Numbered from the stretch's first letter, positions 7,502 through 14,525 are shown. The stretch: DNA of 19,064 nt from an uncultured Bacilli bacterium (GCA_934097255.1 CAKONT010000003.1:1-19064); one strand, 5' to 3'. Notes: generated from the letters alone by a model not told the origin. Numbers and translations are program-made.

Positions 7502-7532
7502 CAAAAAAAAAATAATTACATACAAATTATTT
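7502..7532 (-). terminator. AT-rich terminator after the peptidase E-like gene
   Basis: Minus strand stem AAATAATT / AATTATTT (7525-7532 and 7510-7517), 7-nt loop, then a long T run. The stem has no GC pairs, so termination is probably partial and readthrough into the recombinase is likely. Confidence 0.5.
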
Positions 7533-7546
7533 CTTAAATTTTTCTT

Positions 7547-8287
7547 TTACAAACTATCATTTAAAATTACACATTCATCGTTATCACAAATTTTATCGAT
7601 TATTCCATTTTTTATTTTATAGCTCTCTCCGTACAATTTACATTCATTATTTGTTTGCAAAATGTATGCACCATCAGTTAAAGCAATTATCGTTCTATTA
7701 TATGATTCATTTATTATTGCATTTCTTTGTAACTTTTTGTTATAATCATCATTTAGATTTTCTAATATAAAATGCGGTTCAATATTAATTGTTGTTAATC
7801 CTAATCCTTTTAAATAAGGAGAATTATTTAAGTCTTCGTCACTTTCAGGACTATTGTATACATCACCAGCTGAATTTATCGAACCTGCACTTATTCCAAC
7901 AATGACCGAATCAACATCTTTTAAATATTTCTTTAAATTAATACTATTAAAGAATTTATTTTGAATCAATGTGTTACCTCCACATAGAAAAATTAAATCG
8001 CAATCCTCCAAAATGCTAGTAATATTTTCTTTAGCTCGTCCATCTATTACAAGATATTCTTCAAATGTTAAACCACTTAGTTTTAATGCTTCAATATCCA
8101 TTTGTAAAAACAAATCATTTCTTTCGTAATTATCTGGATCACTTGCTACCAAAACAAATTTTTTGTTATTTTTTATAATTTTTTTTAAATTTTTTAAAAA
8201 ATCGTTATTTTCAAAAAATTTGATTGGAATTTTATTACCATTTTCTTTTTTTACTCCTCCAATATTGCTTGCTAAAAATAAATACAT
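7547..8287 (-). CDS. Peptidase E-like serine hydrolase (peptidase S51 family)
   Basis: The 246-residue protein has the class-I glutamine-amidotransferase-like fold of peptidase S51. Visible hallmarks are L-C-G-G-N-T at 101-106, the nucleophile elbow G-I-S-A-G-S with Ser133, and I-E-P-H-F with His172 as the likely catalytic histidine. The acidic member of the triad is probably in the ESDEDL segment at about 148-152. Characterised peptidase E cleaves Asp-Xaa dipeptides; other S51 members include cyanophycinase, so the substrate here is open. No signal peptide is seen, so it is cytoplasmic. ATG 8287 has AAAGGAGAG upstream. It is cargo of the element, 37 bases after the 74-residue gene and in the same transcription unit. 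Confidence 0.85.
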   Translation of the reverse strand: MYLFLASNIGGVKKENGNKIPIKFFENNDFLKNLKKIIKNNKKFVLVASDPDNYERNDLFLQMDIEALKLSGLTFEEYLVIDGRAKENITSILEDCDLIFLCGGNTLIQNKFFNSINLKKYLKDVDSVIVGISAGSINSAGDVYNSPESDEDLNNSPYLKGLGLTTINIEPHFILENLNDDYNKKLQRNAIINESYNRTIIALTDGAYILQTNNECKLYGESYKIKNGIIDKICDNDECVILNDSL

Positions 8288-8324
8288 GAAATCACTCTCC
8301 TTTAAATATATTTTCCAGATTCAA

Positions 8325-8549
8325 CTATTGTATATTTATTATTATAATATTTTGTTCTGGAATATTATCACTAATTATATATTTTTTTAATGGTGAAATT
8401 TTAGATTCAATAAAATCAATTGTAGGATCTACTTGAGAAGTTATTTCAACTGGGTTCTCTTGAAAATATCCTTTTTTTGAAAAACATTCACTAAATTTTG
8501 ATTCTACAAAATCCAAATAGTCAGTATTATTTCTTTTTACTTGGTGCAT
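8325..8549 (-). CDS. 74-residue element-borne protein with internal motif duplication
   Basis: I do not recognise the family. ATG 8549 is chosen because a strong AAGGAGG (8558-8564) lies eight bases upstream. A longer frame from GTG 8585 would begin upstream of the -10 box and can be excluded. The protein contains two related segments, TDYLDFVESKFSECFSKK (about residues 9-26) and DPTIDFIESKISPLKKY (about 41-57), sharing D-F-V/I-E-S-K-F/I-S. It has no signal peptide or membrane helix. As the first gene behind the element's best promoter it is likely well expressed and may be a regulator, a partner of the hydrolase, or a small selfish-element function. Confidence 0.65.
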   Translation of the reverse strand: MHQVKRNNTDYLDFVESKFSECFSKKGYFQENPVEITSQVDPTIDFIESKISPLKKYIISDNIPEQNIIIINIQ

Positions 8550-8575
8550 CCAAATTCCCTCCTTAATTGGTACGT

Positions 8576-8604
8576 AGTATACCACAAAAGTAAAAAATTG
8601 ACAA
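8576..8604 (-). promoter_or_regulatory. Strong promoter of the element's gene set
   Basis: Minus strand: -35 TTGTCA (8599-8604), exactly 17 bases, -10 TATACT (8576-8581); start expected near 8569, just ahead of AAGGAGG. It reads away from the right end through the 74-residue gene and the hydrolase, possibly on to the recombinase. Confidence 0.75.
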
Positions 8605-8616
8605 CATGTGCCAATT
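8596..8616. promoter_or_regulatory. Imperfect palindrome over the -35 box (operator candidate)
   Basis: AATTGAC...GCCAATT: outer arms AATTG/CAATT are perfect over 5 bp with further pairs inside. It covers the -35 of the element promoter, a common place for a repressor site. No bound protein can be named. Confidence 0.35.
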
Positions 8617-8655
8617 CATTTATTTAACATACAATATATAAAGTAGCATTATACA

Positions 8656-8687
8656 AAACAATATATTTACTTGTACAAATATTGTTT
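8656..8687. repeat. 9-bp inverted repeat near the element's right end
   Basis: AAACAATAT (8656-8664) and ATATTGTTT (8679-8687) are perfect inverted copies around a centre containing the palindrome TTGTACAA (8671-8678). It starts 36 bp inside the right attachment core in a non-coding stretch, so it may be an accessory protein site for recombination or a regulator site. Confidence 0.5.
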
Positions 8688-8715
8688 ATATTTCTGATAT
8701 ATTTACTGTTAATCA

Positions 8716-8883
8716 TTATATAGTCATAATTTTAGTTGTTGATGCAATAAGCCTTCTTTCATCACCTTGTTTTTCATATAAAATACGTCCACTATCCATA
8801 TCAATGACTGACACATTTAAGGAAAAAACATTAAATGGAAATAAAATAATAATAGTTAATAACACTTTAAATATTTTCTTCAT
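8716..8883 (-). pseudogene. D-alanyl-D-alanine carboxypeptidase, N-terminal part of interrupted gene
   Basis: The frame begins with ATG 8883 (MKKIFKVLLT) and includes a signal peptide, then the typical carboxypeptidase opening V-S-V-I-D-M-D-S-G-R-I-L-Y-E-K and I-A-S-T-T-K with the catalytic Ser48 and Lys51. It enters the attachment core at 8739, reads T-T-K-I-M-T, gains one element-encoded residue and stops at TAA 8716-8718, giving 55 residues. It carries the nucleophile but lacks the rest of the transpeptidase fold, so it cannot work alone. With the core crossed over, the frame continues directly into A-V-L-A-I-E of the other fragment. It was found by translating the stretch between the lipoprotein and the element. 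Confidence 0.92.
8723..8739 (-). repeat. Attachment-site core, right copy (17-bp direct repeat)
   Basis: Identical to 5752-5768. On this side the coding flank is host dac (GCATCA upstream), while the following bases (TATATAATG) are element sequence. Confidence 0.93.
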
Positions 8884-8896
8884 AGTTCATCACTTA

Positions 8897-8927
8897 ATTA
8901 TATGAAAAAAAATATTTTTAAAAACAA
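8897..8927 (-). promoter_or_regulatory. Possible promoter of dac
   Basis: Minus strand: perfect TATAAT (8897-8902); the nearest -35-like hexamer TTGTTT (8922-8927) is at a long 19-bp spacing inside the preceding terminator's T tract. The start would fall only about seven bases before the ATG, so this is uncertain. Confidence 0.3.
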
Positions 8928-8945
8928 AAAAAGGACATTTGTCCT
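8926..8945 (-). terminator. Terminator of the lipoprotein gene
   Basis: Minus strand stem AGGAC / GTCCT with AAAT loop (8932-8945) followed by T7. It overlaps the TAG stop at 8944-8946. The stem is short (5 bp). Confidence 0.6.
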
Positions 8946-9489
8946 AATATACATATAATCCATGAATCTTTTGACGAGTTTGTTCATCGATATCATCTAA
9001 TACCCATGTTTTATCAACTTTTCTTAAAGTAAAATCAATTGTATATTTTACTTTTTCAGTATACGTTTTCATTTTATCAAGTTTATAATCTAAATATTTA
9101 GTAATGCTAACATTTCCATTGTCGTCAACAAAATCTTTACTATTCTTTTCATAATAACTATCTTGTTCTTTGTTAAATTTGTAATAATCATACACTTCTA
9201 TTTCTGCTGTTACAGTTGCAACATCACCATCTACTTTTTCATCTTTTATTGTATATGTTAAATTTTGATATTGCTTTTTTAAAACATCTTTGTATGATTC
9301 TTTTTGATCGTTAGTCATTAAAGTATCTTCTTCTACAACATTATCAAGTTGAGTTAAAACATCATCGTTTAAAGTTTTATAATTATTTAAATATGCTTCA
9401 ACTCTTTTAGTAGGTGTATTATTCATTGAACAACCAACTTGAAAAATAATCATTACTGCTAAAAGCCCTGTTAATATTTTTTTCTTCAT
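8944..9489 (-). CDS. Putative lipoprotein
   Basis: The 181-residue protein starts at ATG 9489 (GGGAGG eight bases upstream; an earlier in-frame start at 9504 lacks this). It has a lipoprotein signal: MKKKILTGLLAVMIIF followed by the lipobox V-G-C-S, so the mature protein would start at the lipidated Cys and sit on the outer face of the membrane. The rest is soluble and charged, with a TYTIKDEKVDGDVATVTAEI strand pattern and a final W-V-L-D-D-I-D segment that resemble the NTF2-like or DUF4878-type folds of small Gram-positive lipoproteins; that resemblance is an impression only. It follows trpS by 49 bases, and its ribosome binding site lies in a hairpin. Confidence 0.8.
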   Translation of the reverse strand: MKKKILTGLLAVMIIFQVGCSMNNTPTKRVEAYLNNYKTLNDDVLTQLDNVVEEDTLMTNDQKESYKDVLKKQYQNLTYTIKDEKVDGDVATVTAEIEVYDYYKFNKEQDSYYEKNSKDFVDDNGNVSITKYLDYKLDKMKTYTEKVKYTIDFTLRKVDKTWVLDDIDEQTRQKIHGLYVY

Positions 9490-9495
9490 AAAAAT

Positions 9496-9520
9496 TCCTC
9501 CCAATATTATTTTGGAAGGA
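9496..9520 (-). promoter_or_regulatory. Hairpin covering the lipoprotein ribosome binding site, or trpS terminator
   Basis: In the minus-strand RNA, UCCUUCCAA pairs with UUGGGAGGA (9 bp, one G-U pair, 7-nt loop). The 3' arm contains the GGGAGG ribosome binding site, so folding would block translation. A following AUUUUU tract means it could also act as a weak terminator for trpS. Confidence 0.45.
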
Positions 9521-9538
9521 TAATTTTTTTTTATACAG

Positions 9539-10609
9539 TTATTTTACATATTTATTTATAAAATCTAAATCGTCAAAATAATCGATTCCTATTGCTTTTT
9601 TGACATCTTTTAATACTTCATTTGTTACTTTTATTGCTTTATCTTTTCCTGTTTTTAAAATTTCAAATACTTCTTCTTTTCTTTCTTCATAGTATTTTCT
9701 TTTTTCTCTAATTGGTTTTAAAGTTTCTTGTAAAACATTATTTAAAAACTTTTTAATTAAAACATCGCCAACTCCACCTTTTTCATAGGCTTTTTTTAAT
9801 TCTTCAAGATTTTTGTATTGTTGTAAATATTTTTTAAAATGTTCATCATTTGCAAAAACATCAAGATAAGTAAATACAGTATTGCCTTCTATTTTTCCAG
9901 GATCTGATATATTTATATGATTTGGATCAGTATACATACTCATAACTTTTTTTTCTATAACTTCTGGGCTATCTTTTAAATAAATGCAATTTCCTAACGA
10001 TTTACCCATTTTACTATTTCCGTCTGTTCCAGGAAGTCTATTACTATTAGAATTATCTGGAAGTACTGCTTCTGGAAGAGTTAAAACCTCTTTATATATT
10101 CTGTTAAATGACTGAACTATTTCTCTTGTTTGTTCAATCATTGGAAGTTGATCGATTCCAACTGGAACATGAGTTGCTTTAAATGCTGTTATATCAGCAG
10201 CTTGACTTATAGGATAATTAACAAATCCAACAGGAATTGATTTTTCAAAACCTCTTAAAATTATTTCTTGCTTTACAGTTGGATTTCTCTCTAGTCTACT
10301 TTGTGTTACTAAATTTGCATAAAACATTGGAAGTTCAAGTAAAGCAGGAATTTGAGATTGAACAACAAACGTACACTTATTAGGATCAATTCCAACAGCT
10401 AAATTATCTAAAACAACTTCCATAATATTATCTCTAATTTTTTTAGGATTATCAAAATTATCTGTTAATGCTTGTATATCTGCTATTAAAATATATATAT
10501 CATATTCATTTGTATCTTGTAGTTCAACTCTTTTTTTTAATGATCCAACATAATGACCTATATGTAATGGTCCAGTTGGTCTTTCACCTGTTAAAATTAC
10601 CTTTTTCAT
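9539..10609 (-). CDS. trpS: Tryptophanyl-tRNA synthetase
   Basis: This 356-residue class-I synthetase charges tRNA-Trp with tryptophan. The ATP-binding H-I-G-H motif is at residues 16-19 (PTGPLHIGHYVGS) and the KMSKS equivalent is K-M-G-K-S at 200-204 (GNSKMGKSLGN). Length and order match bacterial TrpRS. ATG 10609 follows AGGTAAGG. The leader between promoter and ATG is only about 20 bases, too short for a T-box, so tryptophan-responsive tRNA sensing is not expected. It lies downstream of the division PBP but has its own extended -10 promoter. Confidence 0.97.
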   Translation of the reverse strand: MKKVILTGERPTGPLHIGHYVGSLKKRVELQDTNEYDIYILIADIQALTDNFDNPKKIRDNIMEVVLDNLAVGIDPNKCTFVVQSQIPALLELPMFYANLVTQSRLERNPTVKQEIILRGFEKSIPVGFVNYPISQAADITAFKATHVPVGIDQLPMIEQTREIVQSFNRIYKEVLTLPEAVLPDNSNSNRLPGTDGNSKMGKSLGNCIYLKDSPEVIEKKVMSMYTDPNHINISDPGKIEGNTVFTYLDVFANDEHFKKYLQQYKNLEELKKAYEKGGVGDVLIKKFLNNVLQETLKPIREKRKYYEERKEEVFEILKTGKDKAIKVTNEVLKDVKKAIGIDYFDDLDFINKYVK

Positions 10610-10634
10610 AATCCTTACCTCTTTCTTTTTTTGT

Positions 10635-10643
10635 ATTATATCA
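10635..10643 (-). promoter_or_regulatory. Extended -10 promoter of trpS
   Basis: Minus strand TGATATAAT: TG, one base, then perfect TATAAT (10635-10640). No good -35 is visible. It lies in the short gap between the PBP and trpS. Confidence 0.55.
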
Positions 10644-10649
10644 CAAAAA

Positions 10650-12761
10650 CTAATAAATTTCTTTAAATTTTAAATCTATTTTTTCCCCTTTTTTTACAAT
10701 ACCTTCTTTACTTTGATAATATAAATATCCATATCCTTCAAATGCACAATCTATATCTAACATACTACATATAGATTTTACTTCTTTTTTACTATACAAA
10801 TTAAGATTAGGAAGTAAATATTCGTCGCCATTTGTTTTAAAAATTATTTTTTCATTAGAACTTAAAATATAATCTTTTTTAGGATATTGATCAATAATTT
10901 TATTTCCATTTCCTAAGATAATATAATTAATATTTTTATTTTTTAATTTTTCTACAACATCGTTTAAGTTTTTGTTTATATAATTTTCTACCTGATAATT
11001 ATCTTTAATATCAGCTTTTTGTTCATCAAACAAATTTAAATATTTACTAACATCTTTTACTATACTTTTAACTGTTTCTGTAAGAGGAAGTGTGCCATTA
11101 GCACTTTTTTTAACTGAAATAAAAATGATAACTTCAGGGTCATCTTTAGGCCACATACCAGCAAAACTTTTAATTGTAAAATAATCATTTGTAGAGTAAG
11201 TACCATCATCTAAAACAAGTTGTGAAGTACCTGTTTTGCCAATTAAATTATATCCATCTAAAAAATATCCCGTTGCTGTTGCAGCTTCCCAAGTATTATC
11301 TACTGTTTGATTCATAAGTTCCTTTATTTTTAAAACTGTACTATGACTTGCAACAGTCGCATACTCTTCTTTTTTACCTTCATATATTACATTTCCATCG
11401 CTATCTGTTACTTTACTTATGATATAAGGATTTAATACAACACCATCGTTTGCTATTGATGTTATGGCACGTATTTGTTGGATTGGAGTTGTTGTAATAC
11501 CTTGTCCAAATGCAGCTGTATAAACTTCTGATTGATATTTAAAATCAATTTTTCCTTTCTGTTCGTTATACAAAGTAATACCTGTTTTCTCACCAAATCC
11601 CATTTTTTCAAAATATTTTTTTAGAATATTTTTATCGATAAAATTATTTACAATATTAATTACACCGACATTTGATGAAGCAACAAATCCTTGATCATAA
11701 GTTATTTCACCCCATCCATATTTATTCCAGTCATAAATAGTTGTTCCATCGTCCAATTTATATTCTCCTGACAAATACTTTTTTGATCCATCATAATTTC
11801 CATTTTCCATCGCAGCCATATATGTATATATTTTCATAATAGAACCTGGTTCATAAGGTGATGAAACAAGTAAATCCATATAATTTTCAATATCTAAAAT
11901 ATTAGGATTATAAGATGGACTTTGACTAACAGCAAGAATAGCTCCCGTTTTAGCATCGACAACTGAAACGATCATCCAATCATAATCATATTTTTCATTT
12001 GCTTTATTAACTGCTTGTTCTACAAAAAACTGAATATTAGAGTCGATCGTCAAATAGACATTATTGCCATCTTTTTCTGGAACAGTATACTCTTTTGTTC
12101 CAGCTATTTTATAACCATTTACATCTACTTGATAAGAAGTATGTCCAGAAACACCACTTAATTGTTCATTTAATAATGCTTCTATTCCAAGCTCACCCTT
12201 AATATTTCCATCGGAATCATTTTTGCAATAACCAATTGTATAAGATGCAAAATTACCATTTGGATAATATCTTTTTACTGACTCAATAAAATCTATTCCA
12301 GGCAAATTCAAACTCTCTATTTTTTCTTTTTGAAGCTCTGTTAAATCTTTTCCTGCGTACCCAAACTCTACTTGATATAAACCATCTTGATTTAAAATAT
12401 TAAGTATTTCTTCTTTTGTTAAAGATATCACAGTAGCTAATAAAGAAGCTGTTTTTTCCTTATCTTTTACATAGTAAGAAACGCCATCATAAACCCTTGA
12501 TGAATCTAAATAAGCAATTAAAGTATAAGAAGATACATTTCTTGCTAAAACATCCCCATTGACATCAAAAATAGTTCCTCTTTTAGCATTTATTTTTGCT
12601 TCATAAACACTTCTATCGTCAGCAAAATCTTTTATATTTCGACCATCAACGGTTTTGGATGTTGTTAGATAAAACAATCTATAACTTATTATTACAAAGC
12701 AAAAAAAAGCCAAAACAAGAAATATAGTATTTAATTTAATACTGTTTTTGCTTTTTTTCAT
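10650..12761 (-). CDS. pbpB: Division-type penicillin-binding protein (class B PBP, FtsI/PBP2B) with PASTA repeats
   Basis: A 703-residue transpeptidase that cross-links peptidoglycan, probably at the division septum. It has one N-terminal membrane helix (about 13-31), a dimerisation domain (about 55-225, including INAKRGTIFDVNG), and a transpeptidase domain with S-I-M-K (Ser307, Lys310), S-S-N (362-364) and K-T-G (509-511). Residues about 590-703 form two PASTA-like modules, as in Gram-positive PBP2B/SpoVD. ATG 12761 follows AAAGGAG. It ends the mraZ-rsmH-ftsL cluster, the position of pbpB, with spoVD next in Bacillus. Here there is only one PBP, so pbpB is the safer name, but a SpoVD-like role cannot be excluded from sequence alone. 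Confidence 0.92.
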   Translation of the reverse strand: MKKSKNSIKLNTIFLVLAFFCFVIISYRLFYLTTSKTVDGRNIKDFADDRSVYEAKINAKRGTIFDVNGDVLARNVSSYTLIAYLDSSRVYDGVSYYVKDKEKTASLLATVISLTKEEILNILNQDGLYQVEFGYAGKDLTELQKEKIESLNLPGIDFIESVKRYYPNGNFASYTIGYCKNDSDGNIKGELGIEALLNEQLSGVSGHTSYQVDVNGYKIAGTKEYTVPEKDGNNVYLTIDSNIQFFVEQAVNKANEKYDYDWMIVSVVDAKTGAILAVSQSPSYNPNILDIENYMDLLVSSPYEPGSIMKIYTYMAAMENGNYDGSKKYLSGEYKLDDGTTIYDWNKYGWGEITYDQGFVASSNVGVINIVNNFIDKNILKKYFEKMGFGEKTGITLYNEQKGKIDFKYQSEVYTAAFGQGITTTPIQQIRAITSIANDGVVLNPYIISKVTDSDGNVIYEGKKEEYATVASHSTVLKIKELMNQTVDNTWEAATATGYFLDGYNLIGKTGTSQLVLDDGTYSTNDYFTIKSFAGMWPKDDPEVIIFISVKKSANGTLPLTETVKSIVKDVSKYLNLFDEQKADIKDNYQVENYINKNLNDVVEKLKNKNINYIILGNGNKIIDQYPKKDYILSSNEKIIFKTNGDEYLLPNLNLYSKKEVKSICSMLDIDCAFEGYGYLYYQSKEGIVKKGEKIDLKFKEIY

Positions 12762-12778
12762 ATCTTACTCCTTTAATT

Positions 12779-13045
12779 TTATTTAATTGTTTTAACACTA
12801 TTATAAGAATAACTAAGTCCCTTATTTTTGGCAATAGCTTCTAAATTTTTAAGTGATGCTAATTCATTTATTTGCATTTCTAAACTATCGTTATTTTTCT
12901 TTTGAAGAACAATCTTTTCCTTAGTTTCTTCTACTTCATAATTTATTTTGGAAAGAATTGACTTTGAAAAAACAGATAAAAATGGATAAGCAAGCAAAAA
13001 TGTAAAAGTTATCGTACGAAACAATTTATTCTTTTTCTTTTGCAT
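12779..13045 (-). CDS. ftsL: FtsL-like cell division protein
   Basis: The 88-residue protein has a Lys-rich cytoplasmic start (MQKKKNKLFR), one membrane helix at about 12-30, and a C-terminal helical stretch (EVEETKEKIVLQKKNNDSLEM) with coiled-coil spacing. This is the build of FtsL, a bitopic divisome protein that pairs with DivIC/FtsB. Sequence conservation in FtsL is low, so the assignment rests mainly on size, topology and position between rsmH and the PBP. GGGGTG lies ahead of ATG 13045; it is 12 bases after rsmH and 17 before the PBP gene. Confidence 0.78.
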   Translation of the reverse strand: MQKKKNKLFRTITFTFLLAYPFLSVFSKSILSKINYEVEETKEKIVLQKKNNDSLEMQINELASLKNLEAIAKNKGLSYSYNSVKTIK

Positions 13046-13057
13046 AGTTTCACCCCT

Positions 13058-13984
13058 TTATTTTACTTTTTCTATAATTCTTAACTTTGCTGATTTCGAA
13101 CGAGAATTAAAACTTATTTCATCAAATGTTGGCAAAATTGGTTTTTTAGTTACAAGTTCATAATCAGGCAATAAACTATCATCTATATTAGGAACACCCT
13201 TAATTAATTTATCAACTTCACAAACTTTATTAAATATTTTTTTAACTATTCTATCTTCTAATGAATGGAAAGATATAACACAAATTCTTCCTCCAACTTT
13301 TAACATATCAAGAGCATCTTTTAACGCTATTTCTAAATCATCTAATTCATCATTAACTTCTATTCTAATTGCTTGAAATACCTTTTTAGCTGGATGTGAA
13401 GATCTTTTTTCTCTCCATGGATAACAAGATGAAATAATATCAACGAGTTCAAACGTTGTTTCTATTTTTTTGATACTTCTTTTTAAAACTATTTCATTTG
13501 CAATTTTTAGAGCATATTTTTCTTCGCCATACTCTCTAAAAATTCTAATTAAATCTTCTTTACTATAAAAATTTACAACGTCATACGCACTTTTTTTGTT
13601 ATTTTTATCCATTCTCATATCTAACTTGGCATCTTGCATATAACTAAATCCACGTTCTTTTTCATCAATTTCAACTGATGAAACACCGAGATCAAATAAA
13701 ATACCATCTACTTTAAAAACATCTTTTTCTTCTAATTTTTCTTTAATATTTTTAAAAGACGTGTTAAATATCTTATAGTTTTGTCCTATTTTACTTAACA
13801 TATTATCGCTATAATTAATAGCATCTAAATCTTTATCAAAGGCGAATAAAAAACCCCTTTTTATCCTTTTTAATATTTCGCTTGCATGGCCTGCATATCC
13901 CAATGTCATATCAACATATATGCCATCTTCCTTAATATCTAATCCTTCTATTGCTTCATTTTTTAAAACACTTATATGTTTCAT
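13058..13984 (-). CDS. rsmH: 16S rRNA (cytosine-1402-N4)-methyltransferase RsmH
   Basis: A 308-residue SAM-dependent methyltransferase that modifies C1402 of 16S rRNA. It starts in the family style with MKHISVLKNEAIEGL. The SAM site is D-M-T-L-G-Y-A-G-H, and F-D-L-G-V-S-S and H-P-A-K-K-V-F-Q-A-I-R-I-E-V-N are the other signature blocks, with I-S-F-H-S-L-E-D-R near the end. ATG 13984 with AGAGG upstream is preferred over a start at 14005, which would overlap mraZ. It sits 10 bases after mraZ in the conserved mra order and is surely cotranscribed with it. Confidence 0.96.
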   Translation of the reverse strand: MKHISVLKNEAIEGLDIKEDGIYVDMTLGYAGHASEILKRIKRGFLFAFDKDLDAINYSDNMLSKIGQNYKIFNTSFKNIKEKLEEKDVFKVDGILFDLGVSSVEIDEKERGFSYMQDAKLDMRMDKNNKKSAYDVVNFYSKEDLIRIFREYGEEKYALKIANEIVLKRSIKKIETTFELVDIISSCYPWREKRSSHPAKKVFQAIRIEVNDELDDLEIALKDALDMLKVGGRICVISFHSLEDRIVKKIFNKVCEVDKLIKGVPNIDDSLLPDYELVTKKPILPTFDEISFNSRSKSAKLRIIEKVK

Positions 13985-13994
13985 ATTAACCTCT

Positions 13995-14426
13995 TTAAAC
14001 CTCACTAGAAAATAAATTATCAGCTATCGAAGAAATATTATCTTTATTTTCTAAAAAATAATCCATCCATTTATCAATTGACCATATTTCCAAGCGATTT
14101 GAAACTCCGATTATAATACATTCTTTGTTAAGTGACGCATACGAGCATAATGGATTTGTTAATTTTACTCTTCCCATCTTATCAAATTTACAATTTGTTG
14201 CTCCTGAGAAAAACATTCTATTAAAATTTCTTGCATCTTTTTTGGTAAAGGGAAGTGTTTCAAGTTTTTTTACTATTTTATCCCAATTAGATAAGGAATA
14301 AACAAATAAACATTCATCGATTCCTCTTGTAATAACACATTCATTCCCTATTTCATCTCTAAATTTAGCGGGAATTATTATTCTAAGCTTTTCATCAATA
14401 TTATGATGATATTCACCCATTAACAT
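13995..14426 (-). CDS. mraZ: Transcriptional regulator MraZ
   Basis: The 143-residue protein has two SpoVT/AbrB-like halves: M-G-E-Y-H-H-N-I-D-x-K-x-R-I-I-I-P-A-K-F-R at the start and F-D-K-M-G-R-V-K-L-T near residue 85. MraZ binds repeated boxes in its own promoter and controls the division and cell-wall cluster. ATG 14426 follows AGGGTGG. It is the first gene of mraZ-rsmH-ftsL-pbpB. A good promoter and box-like repeats are directly upstream, so autoregulation is likely. Confidence 0.95.
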   Translation of the reverse strand: MLMGEYHHNIDEKLRIIIPAKFRDEIGNECVITRGIDECLFVYSLSNWDKIVKKLETLPFTKKDARNFNRMFFSGATNCKFDKMGRVKLTNPLCSYASLNKECIIIGVSNRLEIWSIDKWMDYFLENKDNISSIADNLFSSEV

Positions 14427-14440
14427 TTAAAACCACCCTA

Positions 14441-14474
14441 CCACTTTCTGACACATCAATCCACTTAACTACCC
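14441..14474. promoter_or_regulatory. MraZ-box-like repeats with 10-bp period
   Basis: CCAC at 14441, ACAC at 14451, CCAC at 14461 and ACCC at 14471 recur at exact 10-bp steps (GTGG on the coding strand, twice as AAGTGG), between the mraZ -10 and the ribosome binding site. MraZ is known to bind tandem short G-rich boxes spaced by a helical turn. The 10-bp spacing is observed; binding is inferred. Confidence 0.6.
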
Positions 14475-14476
14475 TA

Positions 14477-14505
14477 ATTTTACTATTAATTCATATATTT
14501 GTAAA
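14477..14505 (-). promoter_or_regulatory. Promoter of the mraZ cluster
   Basis: Minus strand: -35 TTTACA (14500-14505), 17-bp spacer, -10 TAAAAT (14477-14482). The predicted start near 14470 leaves a leader of about 44 bases carrying the box repeats. Confidence 0.65.
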
Positions 14506-14525
14506 CAAAAACGTCATAATTTGAC

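Larger units (their letters stand above)
5752..8739 (-). mobile_element. Integrated serine-recombinase element interrupting dac
   Basis: The element is bounded by two identical 17-bp cores, giving a unit of 2,971 bp (one core plus the inside). It contains, in transcription order on the minus strand, a 74-residue protein, a peptidase E-like hydrolase, a 36-codon gene and a 535-residue large serine recombinase. Boundaries are unusually secure because the left flank continues dac from TTK onward and the right flank supplies dac up to S-T-T-K, in the same frame. No conjugation, replication or phage structural genes are present, so it is a minimal integrative unit. Excision would give a circle carrying one core and restore dac. 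Confidence 0.92.

Noticed and set aside
8550..8585. N-terminal extension of the 74-residue protein to GTG 8585
   Set aside because: It would start upstream of the -10 box; AAGGAGG points to ATG 8549.
4863..8883. Misassembly as explanation for the split dac
   Set aside because: The element has coherent gene order, a recombinase reaching one core and identical short cores at both ends, which is the signature of real site-specific integration. Read coverage would settle it.
10610..10643. T-box leader for trpS
   Set aside because: Only about 20 bases separate the promoter from the ATG, and no specifier stem or T-box sequence is present.
14511..14523. GTCATAATTT resembling the dac attachment core
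   Set aside because: Only the first ten bases match and there is no element boundary or gene break there.
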